From NCBI GenBank assembly GCA_015039365.1, contig WION01000119.1, forward strand, positions 80,670 through 144,669: DNA of 64,000 nt, given 5' to 3'. The notes beneath the pieces are model-generated. The model was not told where the DNA came from. It saw only the letters and a program-made list of their open reading frames with translations, and searched no databases. Origin of the DNA: Amanita rubescens. Lineage: Eukaryota; Basidiomycota; Agaricomycetes; Agaricales; Amanitaceae. The position numbers and the translations under genes are program-made. Every line of letters begins with the position of its first letter. The first letter of the stretch is position 1. Below, one piece after another: positions 12,086-23,143 of this stretch.

Positions 12086-13033
12086 AAACCTTCGGTCAGA
12101 ATCCCCTTCACTATATATGCGCATCGCGATGACGAGTTTGCTTTATTTTTCCCAGAGTTGCCCGAATCTTCAGTCCTCGTCGTCCAGTACACGATCCCTT
12201 CACCGCTTGAATACGGACGCAGAACAAAACTTATTGACGCCCCTCCAAAGGAACATAGACTGGAGGAAGCGGAAGTGTAGTGCAAAAGCCAGAATGGCTA
12301 AAAAATGGGTTCAACGTGACTGGGACGCAAAAGACCTTAGATATTGAGGTGAGTGCGGATAATTATGGCTCTGAACGTATATTCATGTTGTCTGCATCAA
12401 GGAATGTCCAATTTTAACGCCGACGCTCAACGCTGCCCTACCCTCTGTCCCCGTCCCATCGAACCAGTGTGCACTGTGCATACGTCAACTGGATCAGAAC
12501 TATGCACACATATCGCGGGGGCGCTTCGCTTACAATCTGTGATTGGTTATTATTCGGCATAAAGACGAAGAAAGCGTAGTTGGAAACTGGAAAGGGGGAC
12601 AAGACAGCTTTGCAGACGAGGGCGAATTGCTTCGGATACGGATGCCGACATTCAAGCAGACATAATTTGGTGAAGATGAAACAGACAACGAAGAGGACCT
12701 GGATAAAAAATACCCGGAACATCTTCAGGATTGCTTCTTTGAAGCTGCGTTTGCTTCTCAAAATGACCAACTACTAGAAGAGGCGTCCAAATCAGCGGCC
12801 AAAGCTTGTGTAAGACTAAACCATCGAAAAAGAAAAAACGGAAAACACAATCCAGACATCGTCCTCGGGTGCGTTTCTTTTCATAACCTCTGCCAATGCT
12901 AACCTTATGTTGTTCTTGAAGATCACACTCTTGTCGACGTCACGACTTTCAGGAGAGGGCAATAGTGAATTATGACTCTCGCAGGGATGACTCGTCTCAT
13001 CGATATCGTTTGAGCGCCGAGTCGTCGATGTAA
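12086..13033 (+). pseudogene. Decayed or heavily spliced hypothetical gene
   Basis: A string of coding-like blocks on the plus strand, in order: HRDDEFALFFPELPESSVLV (about 12115-12175), KPEWLKNGFNVTGTQKTLDI, CPILTPTLNAALPSVPVPSN with CALCIRQLDQNYAHISRG, then EDLDKKYPEHLQDCFFEAAF and a basic tail. Some junctions have good introns (GTGAGT..CAAG at about 12351-12401; GTGCGT..TGAAG with a CTAAC branch site near 12868-12921). Others require 1-2 base shifts (near 12275 and 12670), which suggests decay. The model would end at TAA 13031-13033, overlapping the 3' end of the minus-strand F-box gene by 37 bp. No family recognised. Confidence 0.35.
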
Positions 13034-14370
13034 ATTTCAACGCCAGATCTTCGAATCGCTTTCAAGGCATCGTAAGGGATGGTTCTGCGGTGAAGGGGGA
13101 TAGTATGACGATTTAAGCAGAAAGTGCACCAGCCCAACTGGAGTACCAATCTCTCGAGTGGTACAACGTCACAATTGGCAAGGACCAATCTAGATTCTTT
13201 GCCCCGAACTTCCAAGAGATGTGATAGAAACTCATCGATCCTGCCGCCAGTGTGACCAGGGCAATATTTAATCTTCAACACCCGCAATTTGGGCAGGTAG
13301 ATGTGGTTCCCGGATTCTGCAATGCGCCCGATAAACCGAGGGGTTTTGATTGTATCTTTGTAGTTCCAGGAGTAGTTCCAGGAGTGCTTGATGACGAGCT
13401 CCTCCACATGGACCAGCATCTTCAACATCTCGGACATCACGATGATTTCACCAAATTCGAGTGTCAATCGGCGAATGTAGCACGATGAACGATTGACCAA
13501 AGATAATATCTCTCTGTTATAACTCTCCTGATCGTTCTCCGCCACGTCGTAAATATCTAGATGTTCCAGTAAGGGTGCAGTGAACCATGAGAATACGATA
13601 GGATGGAGAAGCGTGGTTTCGAAAGATTGAAGGCGAGCAAGGCGCACGGCTCGAATGTTAGGAGGGGTGGCGTCGCTTATAAGGCAGAGCGTCAGCGTCT
13701 CGAGATTTTGTAACTGGATGAGGAATGCCTGCAGATCGCCACTATAGATTGAGTTGGTTGTTGAATCTATGCTGAGCTTCGTCAATTGTGCCCAGGGGAA
13801 ATTCCATCCTCTTATCTCTACCGGATCGGTCAGCTTGAGTTCGGTGAGCCGAGGCGCGACTTCAATGATGTCCGGGTGCAAGTTCCGCATTGCCAGCGTG
13901 TCCATATAAATGCTCAGATAAGAGAGAATCGGAACTTTCGCCCGGAAAAAATCCAGCTCTGACTGGGAAATTACGCTCAGAGTTAATTTATTCCACCGGT
14001 ACGAGCATGATATCAGTGTTCCGAGTACCATTGTAGGAAGAGGTGCATTCAGGTACGTATCATGACAGAGGGAGATGGATATGGTGAGAGGCAGCTGTCC
14101 TGATCGTTCGAGGTAGATGATCGTACGACGGTTCATTTCTGCGAGATAAGCAGCGCTGGTCCGTGTGCGGCGGCGGAGGGAAAGAGAGATCCACAGAGGT
14201 GGGTAGGATATAAATGCGTCTCGCCATCGTTTGCAAACTTGCCCAACAGCCCACGGAAAATCTTGGGTGGTTGGATTGTGCAACAAATTGAGAGAGACAG
14301 GATGATGACGGCAAAGGGAATGAAATATTTCGCAGAGAATTTCGGTGGGTATTCCTGTTTCTGCGCTCAT
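12997..14370 (-). CDS. F-box domain protein, single exon
   Basis: One uninterrupted 457-codon frame. The N-terminal F-box reads IPTEILCEIFHSLC...VGQVCKRWRDAFISYPPLW, the form common in large Agaricomycete F-box families. The rest is a Leu-rich, LRR-like region of irregular repeats (LTELKLTDPVEIRGW; LETLTLCLISDA; LEHLDIYDVAEND) expected to select the substrate. The predicted role is substrate adaptor of an SCF (Skp1-cullin-F-box) ubiquitin ligase; the target is unknown. It starts at the only good ATG near the F-box. Its 3' end converges on the plus-strand coding signal ending at 13033. The left end of the inverted duplication begins about 260 bp upstream of its start. Confidence 0.8.
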   Translation of the reverse strand: MSAETGIPTEILCEIFHSLCRHHPVSLNLLHNPTTQDFPWAVGQVCKRWRDAFISYPPLWISLSLRRRTRTSAAYLAEMNRRTIIYLERSGQLPLTISISLCHDTYLNAPLPTMVLGTLISCSYRWNKLTLSVISQSELDFFRAKVPILSYLSIYMDTLAMRNLHPDIIEVAPRLTELKLTDPVEIRGWNFPWAQLTKLSIDSTTNSIYSGDLQAFLIQLQNLETLTLCLISDATPPNIRAVRLARLQSFETTLLHPIVFSWFTAPLLEHLDIYDVAENDQESYNREILSLVNRSSCYIRRLTLEFGEIIVMSEMLKMLVHVEELVIKHSWNYSWNYKDTIKTPRFIGRIAESGNHIYLPKLRVLKIKYCPGHTGGRIDEFLSHLLEVRGKESRLVLANCDVVPLERLVLQLGWCTFCLNRHTIPLHRRTIPYDALKAIRRSGVEIYIDDSALKRYR

Positions 14371-15690
14371 CTCGTCGCGCAGAACGATAATTTCAGAGAT
14401 CTAGAAAGTTTGCCGGAAAGAGAGTTTGAGCAATGCGAGGAGGATACGGAAAGGTAATTGATTGGGAGTCCCTCTCGGATAGGGCGTCTAGAGTCGAATC
14501 AGCCTGCGACTTCAAACCTAGTAACGCTGTTTTTAGTCAAATCCGTGTTAGAGACAAGAAAGCATTTAGTACCATATCAGCGATGGAGAGCAAGCCCTGG
14601 CGTGACAGGAATGTCACAGTCTCGCGCGACGTCATCTCTGTAGAAGGCCGCTCTAGCTCAGAGCCGCATCACTCAATCCCGGTGAGCATGTCCTCCCACC
14701 TCGACCATTCCACCACAACATCGCTCTCTATGTGACTTGTGTGGCCCAACTGACTGCCCGCCCACGTCAAAAAATTTACCACTCAGCGCTTTGTTCATAC
14801 CACGCATCGGCGATGTCATTTTTGGCAACTTGCTCTCTGGCGGTTCCCCCTCTGGCAAGGAACACTCACAAGACTGAATTGCCTATAGTAATGAGTATGT
14901 TCTTGCACCACTTTCAAAGTCTCACTGCTCATGCCATTCACCATCCAGCCAACACGATAATTTTGCACTCCACCGCTCACCGATTCCCGGCGCTGCGCCG
15001 CTCGCCACCCCCTTGCCCAGCACCATCGCTATGTCATCAACAACCGGCGCATTCCTCCACTACATGGTAGTACCCGCCGTTCATGCCAATTGCTCTTCTG
15101 TCTGCTCGGATCGTACTCGCTAGGGTGCCCTTTTATTTCCCAGGGTCTTATATGCACATCCCTGTCCTTGGTCCTTTTGAAATGCCTGCATCTCGGGACA
15201 GGGAGTTTGGATGGGAGTAGATTATATTCGTTTTAGTGAGCCGGATATTCTGTGGTCTTGTTCACGTATAACAATTTTGAAAGCATACAGAATCATGAAA
15301 CGAGGCCCATATCATTTCAGTGCATAGCCTGTATCGCCATTCGCTGCAAGAAACCTGAATCGTCGCGTCTTGGTGCGTATACAACTCGTAACTGTGACAT
15401 CCTCATTTACGGATGTCTATAACATCACCCTATCCTGCTGATCAATTCCTCGTTTGAAAGCGACGCTTACTTTGGACAGTGAAGCAAACGGCATTCGATG
15501 AGCTTCAACTATCAGTACACTGAGGCCAGATGGATGACGAACGTCTCGTTTCCTTGCGTGGTTCGGTTCGCGTGACGCATATGCCTACTCCACGCCACTT
15601 AGTAAGAACATTTTGTTTCGGCAAAGGTCAATACGCAGGCTGCGATAATTGGGTGATGATTAACAAATACAACAGTAGCCATCGAATAGA

Positions 15691-16250
15691 TCACTGACAT
15701 AAAATTAAATCATCTTCTTGATGGCGCTCGTACGTTTCGTTTGATGTTTCAGACATGCGGGATAGTACTACGCTGGCGACCCACAAGCTTTCCCGCCGCC
15801 TAGCCTGCTCCCTTCCTTCTCGCTCGAAGCTCAGGTAACGGTATCTGCAATGATCGTCCAGCATTCCCCGCATGATCTTGAGCTACGTGGATGGAGAATG
15901 GGTCCTTAGTTAGCTGCGAATACGCAATGATCGCCATCGGAGACGGTAAGCGTTGGGCGCCGGCTGGATAAGTAAAACTTTTCTCGACTATTTTGCCTAA
16001 CGTTTCGGTTCTAGCCAAGCGTACACTTGCATAAATCATAGAACACCTTCATTAACAGGCTCAGAACGGGCCCAGAACGGCGCGAGAGAATATGCCACCA
16101 GAGGATAGTACCAAGCTGGGTATTATAGTCTGGGTCCCGGCATGGCCCATAGTGGGATCAGGGGAAAGTGGGGTATGACGAATGCGCAATACTGGGGGGG
16201 GGGTCGACATTGCTACCAAATCAGGGCGGTCAGACTCGACAGAGGGCAAA
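15691..16250 (-). pseudogene. Remnant of a hypothetical coding region (left-arm copy)
   Basis: Minus-strand blocks (ARRRESLWVASVVLSRMSET with SNETYERHQE; further upstream HTPLSPDPTMGHAGTQTIIP) match blocks in the right arm at 28826-29340. This copy carries small deletions that break the frame where the right copy stays open. No family recognised; probably a gene fragment carried inside the duplicated segment. Confidence 0.35.
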
Positions 16251-17208
16251 GAGGATAGATGCGTACCGCCAACCTCCGAGCGTTGGCACTGTGCAGGACA
16301 TTTTCCAACTCATATATTGGCCAAAGGACAGATCACCAATGTTGATCGCGATCACGACTGTGTCGGACAACCACCATTAGCAAAATCCCATCCGAGTGGG
16401 TAGAATAGGCCCGCGTTTCTCATACGACCGGCGCTGCAAAGCAGGTTAGTAGGGACGCTGAATTGAAGATGGCGATCCAGACTGTACGTCATATGTCAGC
16501 TTTGGCACAAAGTATTTTTTTCCGTTTAGTCTTGGACACAACTTCCTTGATGCTGCCTGATTGAGAGACAGACGACGGGGATGAAAGCAATGGAGGCGAT
16601 GAAACACGTGGCCTGAGGAAGTCACTCCGAAGGCATACCCCCCTCGTTTTCCAATCCACTGGCACGCTCGGAATCAGCCTGCCACGTATTGCTTGGAATA
16701 CGCTTTGCAGCGAAGAATGGTGGCATGGTTTGCAGCAAGTCAGAGGTTTCGGACGAAACCTTCGACATTGCTAAATGAAGTAATTGACCAAATACGTACA
16801 ACTTGGCTTAGGTTCCAGGGGTCCCTGCCTCGTGCTTGTTCTTCCGCCAAACGCACCAGCCATTCCCATCGCAGTGCTCTCAACTGAACACGTCAGTGTT
16901 TCATTTTCATGCCGTTGTCCGGGCTGACCACCCTCATTTCAGAGCCTGACACGCCATCTCAGCGCTGCCCAGTGCCGAATTACCTAGACTGCACGTACCA
17001 CTGGTGAGCTGCAGAAACTGCTGTTACTTCACGACTCATGGCAGTGCCACCGTTCCCTAGTAGTACCAGCTGGTTCCTCAATCAAGTTGAACTCGGAGTC
17101 TCGGACCCGCTTTCTAGATTCACATCACTTTCCCCTGTCTTGTCTACTTCTCTCCTGAGCTTGTTATTACTTCTGCACCATACTACAATAAACATTCCAC
17201 CACAAAGC

Positions 17209-20200
17209 ACTGGTGATGGAAGATACTCATACAACTAGCATGCTTCTATCAAGTAGGCAAATATATGCATTTCTATCTCATCCCAAAATTTGACTAGTGT
17301 ATTTGGATATAGATGACTCAGAGAAACATGTCAAAATGCTCAAAGATCAATACCTATGTCCCCATTTTCGTATCCTTATCATAGGAAGGGCCAATGCTGG
17401 CAAAACAACTGTCCTTGAGAAGATTTGTGGTGTAGCAAGGGGAGCAAAGCCTATCATATATGACAAGGATGGTAAGCCTGCCTCAAATTTCTGCATTTAA
17501 ATTCTTAGTTCTTTGTAGGTAAAGAGCTTTTACCCACTGGGTCTCATTTGATTTCATCAGTTGAGGTAAGTTGACTTGTGACATCTCAACATACTTTATT
17601 CATATCCAGTTACATATCACCAGAGAGGCCTTCATGATATTGAGCATCAAATTACATTTGATGGAAGTAATTTTATCTTCCATGACTCTCAAGGTTTTGA
17701 ATCTGGTGCAACTGAGGAATTGGAGATTGTTTGGGATTTCATTGAAAAGAGGTCTGGAGAAACTGAGATAAAGAATCAGTTGCATGCAATTTGGTATATG
17801 TATTCCTTGTGCTTTTAACATCACATGCCTGATCTAGCTTATTGTACATGTAGGTACTGCATCCCCATGGATGGCCCTCGTCCCATTCTACCTGCAGAGC
17901 TTGCATTTTTTACAAAAGGGACTGGCAAAGGTAAATATTTATTGCTCAAATTGGCTTCTACCTGCCCCAAAATCTATGATGCCTGTGTTAACAAATTCAT
18001 ATAACCTTGCAGTTCCTTTGGTGGTTGTGTTTACCAAATTTGATGGTCAAATCATTAATGAATATGTTACCTTAATGAATCCATACATTGAAGATAAGTG
18101 GGAAATGGCTAGGAACAATGCTGAACATACTTTTCAAGAGGTTTACCTTCCCAAAGTCTTAGATGCCAAATATCCTCCTAAGGCATATGTGCGATTGGAA
18201 GGTGAGAAGGCAAACATTCCATCTCTCTAGTAACATAAATAATATTGCTTGAAAAATAGACATGGATTTACCAGAGAAGCACTGTCCTGAATTAGCTCAA
18301 CAGACTGCTGATGCAATTGATGATGAAAGCTTACATCATTTGTTTGTCTCAACACAGAAGAATAACCTTGATCTCTGTGTTAAGGCTGCATTTCAGTGAG
18401 GTTCATATTAAAGCATTTCTTTTCATGCACTGACCATTCTCAGAGCCATCATCAATAAGAGTAATTTCACATGGGAAGACACTGCTATTGTTGTTCTTAG
18501 CAAATTTCCACATTACTGGGTATGCATAGTTTGTTAAATATCTGCACAGCAATGTAGAAAGAATTGAATTGGGAACAGTTCCGCAGGCAGGCAGGTGTCC
18601 AATTTTATATGACATGCTAAACATTCACAAAATATGCAACAGCATGCAAGTAACACTGTGATTTATTTGCATGTGCCCTAATTAGCCTTGTGCTAGATGT
18701 CTGCTACAGAAATGAAAGAAATTCAGGTGTATTCTATCACATACCATTTGTACAAAGTTTAATGATTGGATGGCAGTGGGTGAGCAAAATTCAACCACTC
18801 ATGTAGATACATATGGTGCCTTGTCTCATGACCATCAGTTTGTGAGTGATGCTTCACTTGGTTATGTAAATGTCTTGTCCCATCATCAACAGGAAGTGAG
18901 TGTACCACTTAATTCCTGACAGGGAGTCCCATGGCTCATGATGTGACCAACAGACAGTGAGTAAATCTACCCATTTAAACAATGTTGTCCTGCTACATTC
19001 TATAATTAAAAGGCAGTCAGTGTCACAATATTTTCCTGACCTTGGGACTCACACTGCATCACATTCTATCACATCAAGAAAGTGAGTGACATTAACATTT
19101 TTTTAATGTCTACCCTGATCCAATAAGCAACAGAATGTTTGTGACATTATACTTACATATATTTGAACAAATCTTGTTTAATTACATCTTAACAATAGCG
19201 AGTAAGTGACAGTGTCCATCCAACTACTGATATTCATTCTAAGTCACTCAATACAGGTAGTGAGTGAAGACCTACATTGTCTTCTGGGCAGTCTCTTCAC
19301 ACTGAGTACATGAACAATAGAAAGTGAGTGGTGCACTGTTCACTCCTATGCTAGGATCATTAATTATGTCCTTATGTCACAGTCAGTAAGTAATCCCATC
19401 ATGCACTTTGGCAGGCATCTTATAACAGCTTGTGGTAATATGAACAACAGTATGTGAGTGAACTTGCACCTTTGTCTAAAACAAACTCTCAGGAAATATT
19501 AATTATGCAATCAGTCTGTGGGTAACATTGGGCATTTGTCTGAAAGAAAGCTTCATCACCCCTTCTTCCTACAATGGACAGAATGCAAGTGACATTTATT
19601 TCTCTAGAAGGCAACCTCAACACATGATAATTAATAGCGTGTGATTAACATTGCACTATTTTCTGAAAGCAATCTTATGACATTTGTTCCTATGTCTACA
19701 GAGTGTGGGTGATATAAACAGCAATCATCACAGCTCATTTCTTATGGTCAACAGCATGTCAGTGGCATTACATGTTTTTCTGATACTTAACCTCCTTCCT
19801 ATGGTTAACAGGCAGTGAGTGACATTTAACAGTTGTCTGGAACAAATATTCATTGTATTTCTTTATGACCAACAGTTTGTCAGTTATGTTACACAATTTT
19901 CTGCAATCCAGTCTCATCACTGGTTTTCTATCACCAACAGGCAGTGAGTGAATATTTTGAAATTTTGATGGCAGTCTCATCACACAATTTCACATCCCCG
20001 ATAGTTTGTGAGTGATATTTCATATTTTCTGAAAGGTGATGACATATTACAACTGTTATCTCCAACAGGGAGTTCAGTCTGCACAGTTTTTTGGATGGTT
20101 GTCACACTTATCACATTGTTTTCTATTGCCTTCAGTATGTAAGTGAACATATTGCTAGTAAGAGGTGATTTCACCACATCCTTTACCACCACCAGTTTGT

Positions 20201-21605
20201 CAGTGATGCTATACATTTTTCTGGAAAATTGTTTCATCACCTTGTCCTACAATCAACAGAGTGTGAGTGACAATGAGCATCTTCCAGAAAAGTAGTCTCA
20301 GAATGCAACAAACAGGGAGTGAGTATCATCATGTGAAATTCTCAAGGGAGTCTTATCACCTAGCAATCACATGATCACTTCTTCTATGATCAACAGGCTG
20401 TAAGGGAATTACACATTTCTAAAAAGCAATTTTATTACATATTTTTCTTTGACAAATAGCATCATGTCAGTGCACTTGCATGATTTTCCTCAACTTAGGA
20501 AGCCTCATCATGTGTTTTTTCTTGGCCAACAGGAAGTGGGTTCAGTGTATTGGCTGCTGCATTTCTCTGAAATATGGCATATTCTCCTATTTCCAACAGG
20601 TGATTCTGCACTTTGAATGGCAGACTGGTTTATCACATCTTCTTCTAGCATGACATACTGCAAGTGTGTGACATTACACTTCTCATAAATTCAATTTCAT
20701 AGCACATTCTCATCCCCAACAGCATGTATGCAATATTTTACCTTTGTTCTACAGTTGATTACATTTTGTCCATCTCCAACAGCAAGTAAGTGATGTTTAA
20801 AGGGAAGGAAGTCACATCACATCTTGTACAATTCACAGTTTGTGAGTGATATTGTGCAATTTTCAGTGTGGAGATTCCCATGATCAATAGGGAGTGAGTG
20901 GGACCAAACATCTTAAGCTATGGAAACCCATGGCATTTCTAATGACAACAGAAAGTGATAAGCCTCATTACATTCCAATCCATCAATGCTTGATGTATGT
21001 ATCATTTGAATGTAACAGGAAGTGAGCAGCATGATACAATTGTCTTTCTGTGCTTTCCCCCCTTTTTACTGCTGCCCATAGATTGTGAGATTGCATTTTA
21101 GTTTGTCTAATTCCTAAACTTTTGTGTCTTCCCAGGTGAGTGATATCAACATAGGATTTATTAATACTGTGACATATATGCTAGTTTGTAAGTCCACTTC
21201 TGCATTTGAAACCTGATTCTTTCTTATAATATCAAAGGGACCACTTTTATCTTTGTTTGGAGATGTTTCAAACAATTTTTCAATAACTGTATGCATTACT
21301 CTTGCCCATGTGATAAATAACTGATATCAGCCAATTTGAAGCCCACAGCCTGCCAAGTTTTAATTTGTAAAAGTTGCTTCTCTTCACTAACTCTCTTCAT
21401 GCTAATGCATTCAAGCAATGAATATTATTGCTAAGCTATCATTTTGGATTGGCAAACCATTCCGGGAATCAATCATGGAGGCTTTCAACAAATTTAAGAG
21501 AGAGGACTATGTGCAGAAACTGAAAATGGCCATTACTTTGCAGGCCATAAATTTGAGCAAGGAAGACCTAGTTGTATTTATGTGCCAGTATGTGGCCCAC
21601 ATTTG
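17209..21605 (+). CDS. P-loop GTPase (AIG1/GIMAP-like G domain) gene leading into a micro-exon array, left copy
   Basis: G-domain exons: 17209-17471, 17519-17565, 17624-17793, 17854-17930, 18013-18201, 18260-18395 and 18444-18519. Motifs: G1 GRANAGKT, G3 HDSQG, G4 TKFD. A conserved segment (YCIPMDGPRPILPAELAFFT) and VYLPKVLDAKYPPKAYVRLE follow, then a hydrophobic stretch (DTAIVVLSKFPHYW). Next is the micro-exon array (18643-21084). Conserved downstream blocks contain GPLLSLFGDVSNNFSITVCI (about 21237) and a last exon (21418-21605) ending LSKEDLVVFMCQYVAHI. The frame is broken near 17270: relative to the right arm one base is lost and one gained, leaving an in-frame TGA unless an extra intron is used. 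Frame closure around 18579-18780 and 21135-21237 is unresolved. Probably a damaged or alternative copy of the right-arm gene. Confidence 0.6.
18643..21084 (+). other. Array of about 38 putative 3-nt micro-exons, left arm
   Basis: About every 64 bp (range about 50-90) the same signal recurs: a 3' splice site (mostly CAACAG, also AATAG, TCAG, CATCAAG), then three bases, then a 5' splice site (GTGAGTG, GTAAGT, GTCAGT, GTGGGT). Triplets in order begin CAT, TGG, TTT, GAA, ACA, GCA, AAA, AAT, CGA, GTA, AAA, TCA, TAT, TCT and end CAA, TTT, GGA, AAA, GAA, ATT. One unit has six bases (CATCAT, near 20460). Two units near 20600-20660 are damaged. None of the triplets is a stop codon. First examples: CAT 18643-18645, TGG 18777-18779, TTT 18839-18841, GAA 18893-18895, ACA 18954-18956; last ATT 21082-21084. 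DNA between sites is poorly conserved from unit to unit. Confidence 0.8.
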
Positions 21606-21895
21606 ATGGTAAGTCCTTCAGTTTCAATTCATAAAACACCCATGCACATTTGAGGCAGGATGTCATTCCACACTCCAAGTTGGCAGTGCTTCCACATGAA
21701 ACTTATTTTGATTTACCTGGATATACATAGTTCATCTTTTGTCACTACTGTTTTCCTCCAGTGTACTTATAATGCCCCCAGTTTCTTACTTCTGCTGTCC
21801 AAATTTCTTCCATAGAAGTATCTTTAGTATGCAGAATCTGATCATATCATGATGGAATGTTTCTGTAGTAGTGTAGCCAAGTCATGGGCTGCATG

Positions 21896-22864
21896 ACACA
21901 GTTTCAACAAGAGGTTTTAAAAAATTGTTCCCTTGGGAACATGTGTTACAAACTCATTAATCTCAACCTAAGTTGCAATGGCAACTCTAGTCACAATTTA
22001 CAAGTCTAAGTCAAACAGCAGTTGAGACTACAAGTTGAATACTAAGTTAAGTGTTAACTTAGTATCAGTGAGGACAATTGTGGTTGAGTGAGTAGAACAA
22101 GTGAGATTGGCAATGTAGAACAGCTAAGCCAAACTCAAGGTTTGGCTCTAGTAATACATGCCTTTATATACATGTTAAAACAAAGGTGTACTGTAAGAAG
22201 CAATAAGGGAAGTACATATTGTAATTAGAACAAGGAAATACTTGTAAGTAGAACAACACATATTGGACAAAGGGATGGTATTGATAAAGAAATGGACTTG
22301 TCCATATGAATCAAGCATAAGGGACACAATGAGTAAGGTAGACATAAAGAAAATTAACATGTCTGACTAATCATGTATGCATAATGCAGGAGTCTGTACT
22401 GTGTTGCAACAACATGTGCAACACAGCCTATGGCAAAAGCCTAGAATTAGAAATTGTACTGTGATGAGTGGAAATGCAGGAGTCATGAGGGCCACATCTC
22501 ATGTTGGTTGCACTGGGAAGACCCACAAACTCAACAAAAGACATGCACATACCCAAACTTGGCAAATCTGGGCCGCGACTTTGTGCAGCAGGTCCGAGGC
22601 AATTTTAGTACAACCATCAACAACTTGCCTGTTTACATTGCATTGGCATATGGGATAGGTGCAGTACACACCTAGGTGGGCATCTTATATAGCAATTGCA
22701 GACTGGAATTCATTGATCAAATCCTACAATAATGATTGGTAGTGTATCACTGTGTGATCCTTTGTTACAACTCTTTAAATGGTAGATAAGTCCTGATAAT
22801 GTTTTATATAGTAATTGCAGAGTGGGATTTGTTGATCAGAACTATCTAGTTATACCAAACCCCA
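21896..22864. other. Spacer between the inverted arms
   Basis: This 0.97-kb A+T-rich stretch is unique within the inverted duplication. It holds a short hairpin (22039-22065), an open frame at 22454-22675 (MYCDEWKCRSHEGHISC...NLPVYIALAYGIGAVHT) with no recognised family, and a duplicated motif ATTGCAGA.TGG.ATT at about 22694 and 22816. No transposase or integrase signature is visible. Confidence 0.5.
22039..22065. repeat. Perfect 12-bp hairpin near the symmetry centre
   Basis: ATACTAAGTTAA and TTAACTTAGTAT flank a GTG loop. It lies in the spacer, about 340 bp left of the geometric centre of the two arms. Confidence 0.6.
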
Positions 22865-23143
22865 GCTGAAATCCTGATGCATGCCTTGGCTACAATACTA
22901 CATAAAGAGTCCATGATCATGGTATAATCTGAGTCTGCATACTTTGATGGAAGAAGTTTTGACAGCAAAAGTAAGAAACTTAAGTACAATGGATGAAAAC
23001 AGTAGTGGAAAAAGATGGAGCATATCCAGGTAAATTAAAATGAGTTTCATGTACTGTGGAAGCACTGCCAACTTGGAGTGTGGAATGACATCCTGCCTCA
23101 AATGTGCATGGGTGTTTTATGAATTGAAACTGAGGACTTACCA

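Larger units (their letters stand above)
14628..21895 (+). repeat. Left arm of a large imperfect inverted duplication
   Basis: Bases 14628-21895 reappear reverse-complemented at about 22865-30372. Anchors: a CAGAGCCGCA motif (14659 and 30350 region), a run near 14770 reading AAAAAATTTACCACTCAGCG (minus strand near 30240), the GTPase exons (17300 and 27848), and the terminal exon (21418 and 23332). Divergence is mostly substitutions plus small indels, higher in non-coding parts. Ends were set by eye and may be off by 50 bp. Confidence 0.85.

Noticed and set aside
18643..21084. Simple minisatellite
   Set aside because: Unit length varies (about 50-90 bp) and interiors differ freely, yet acceptor-NNN-donor spacing is fixed at 3n; a minisatellite would conserve the whole unit.
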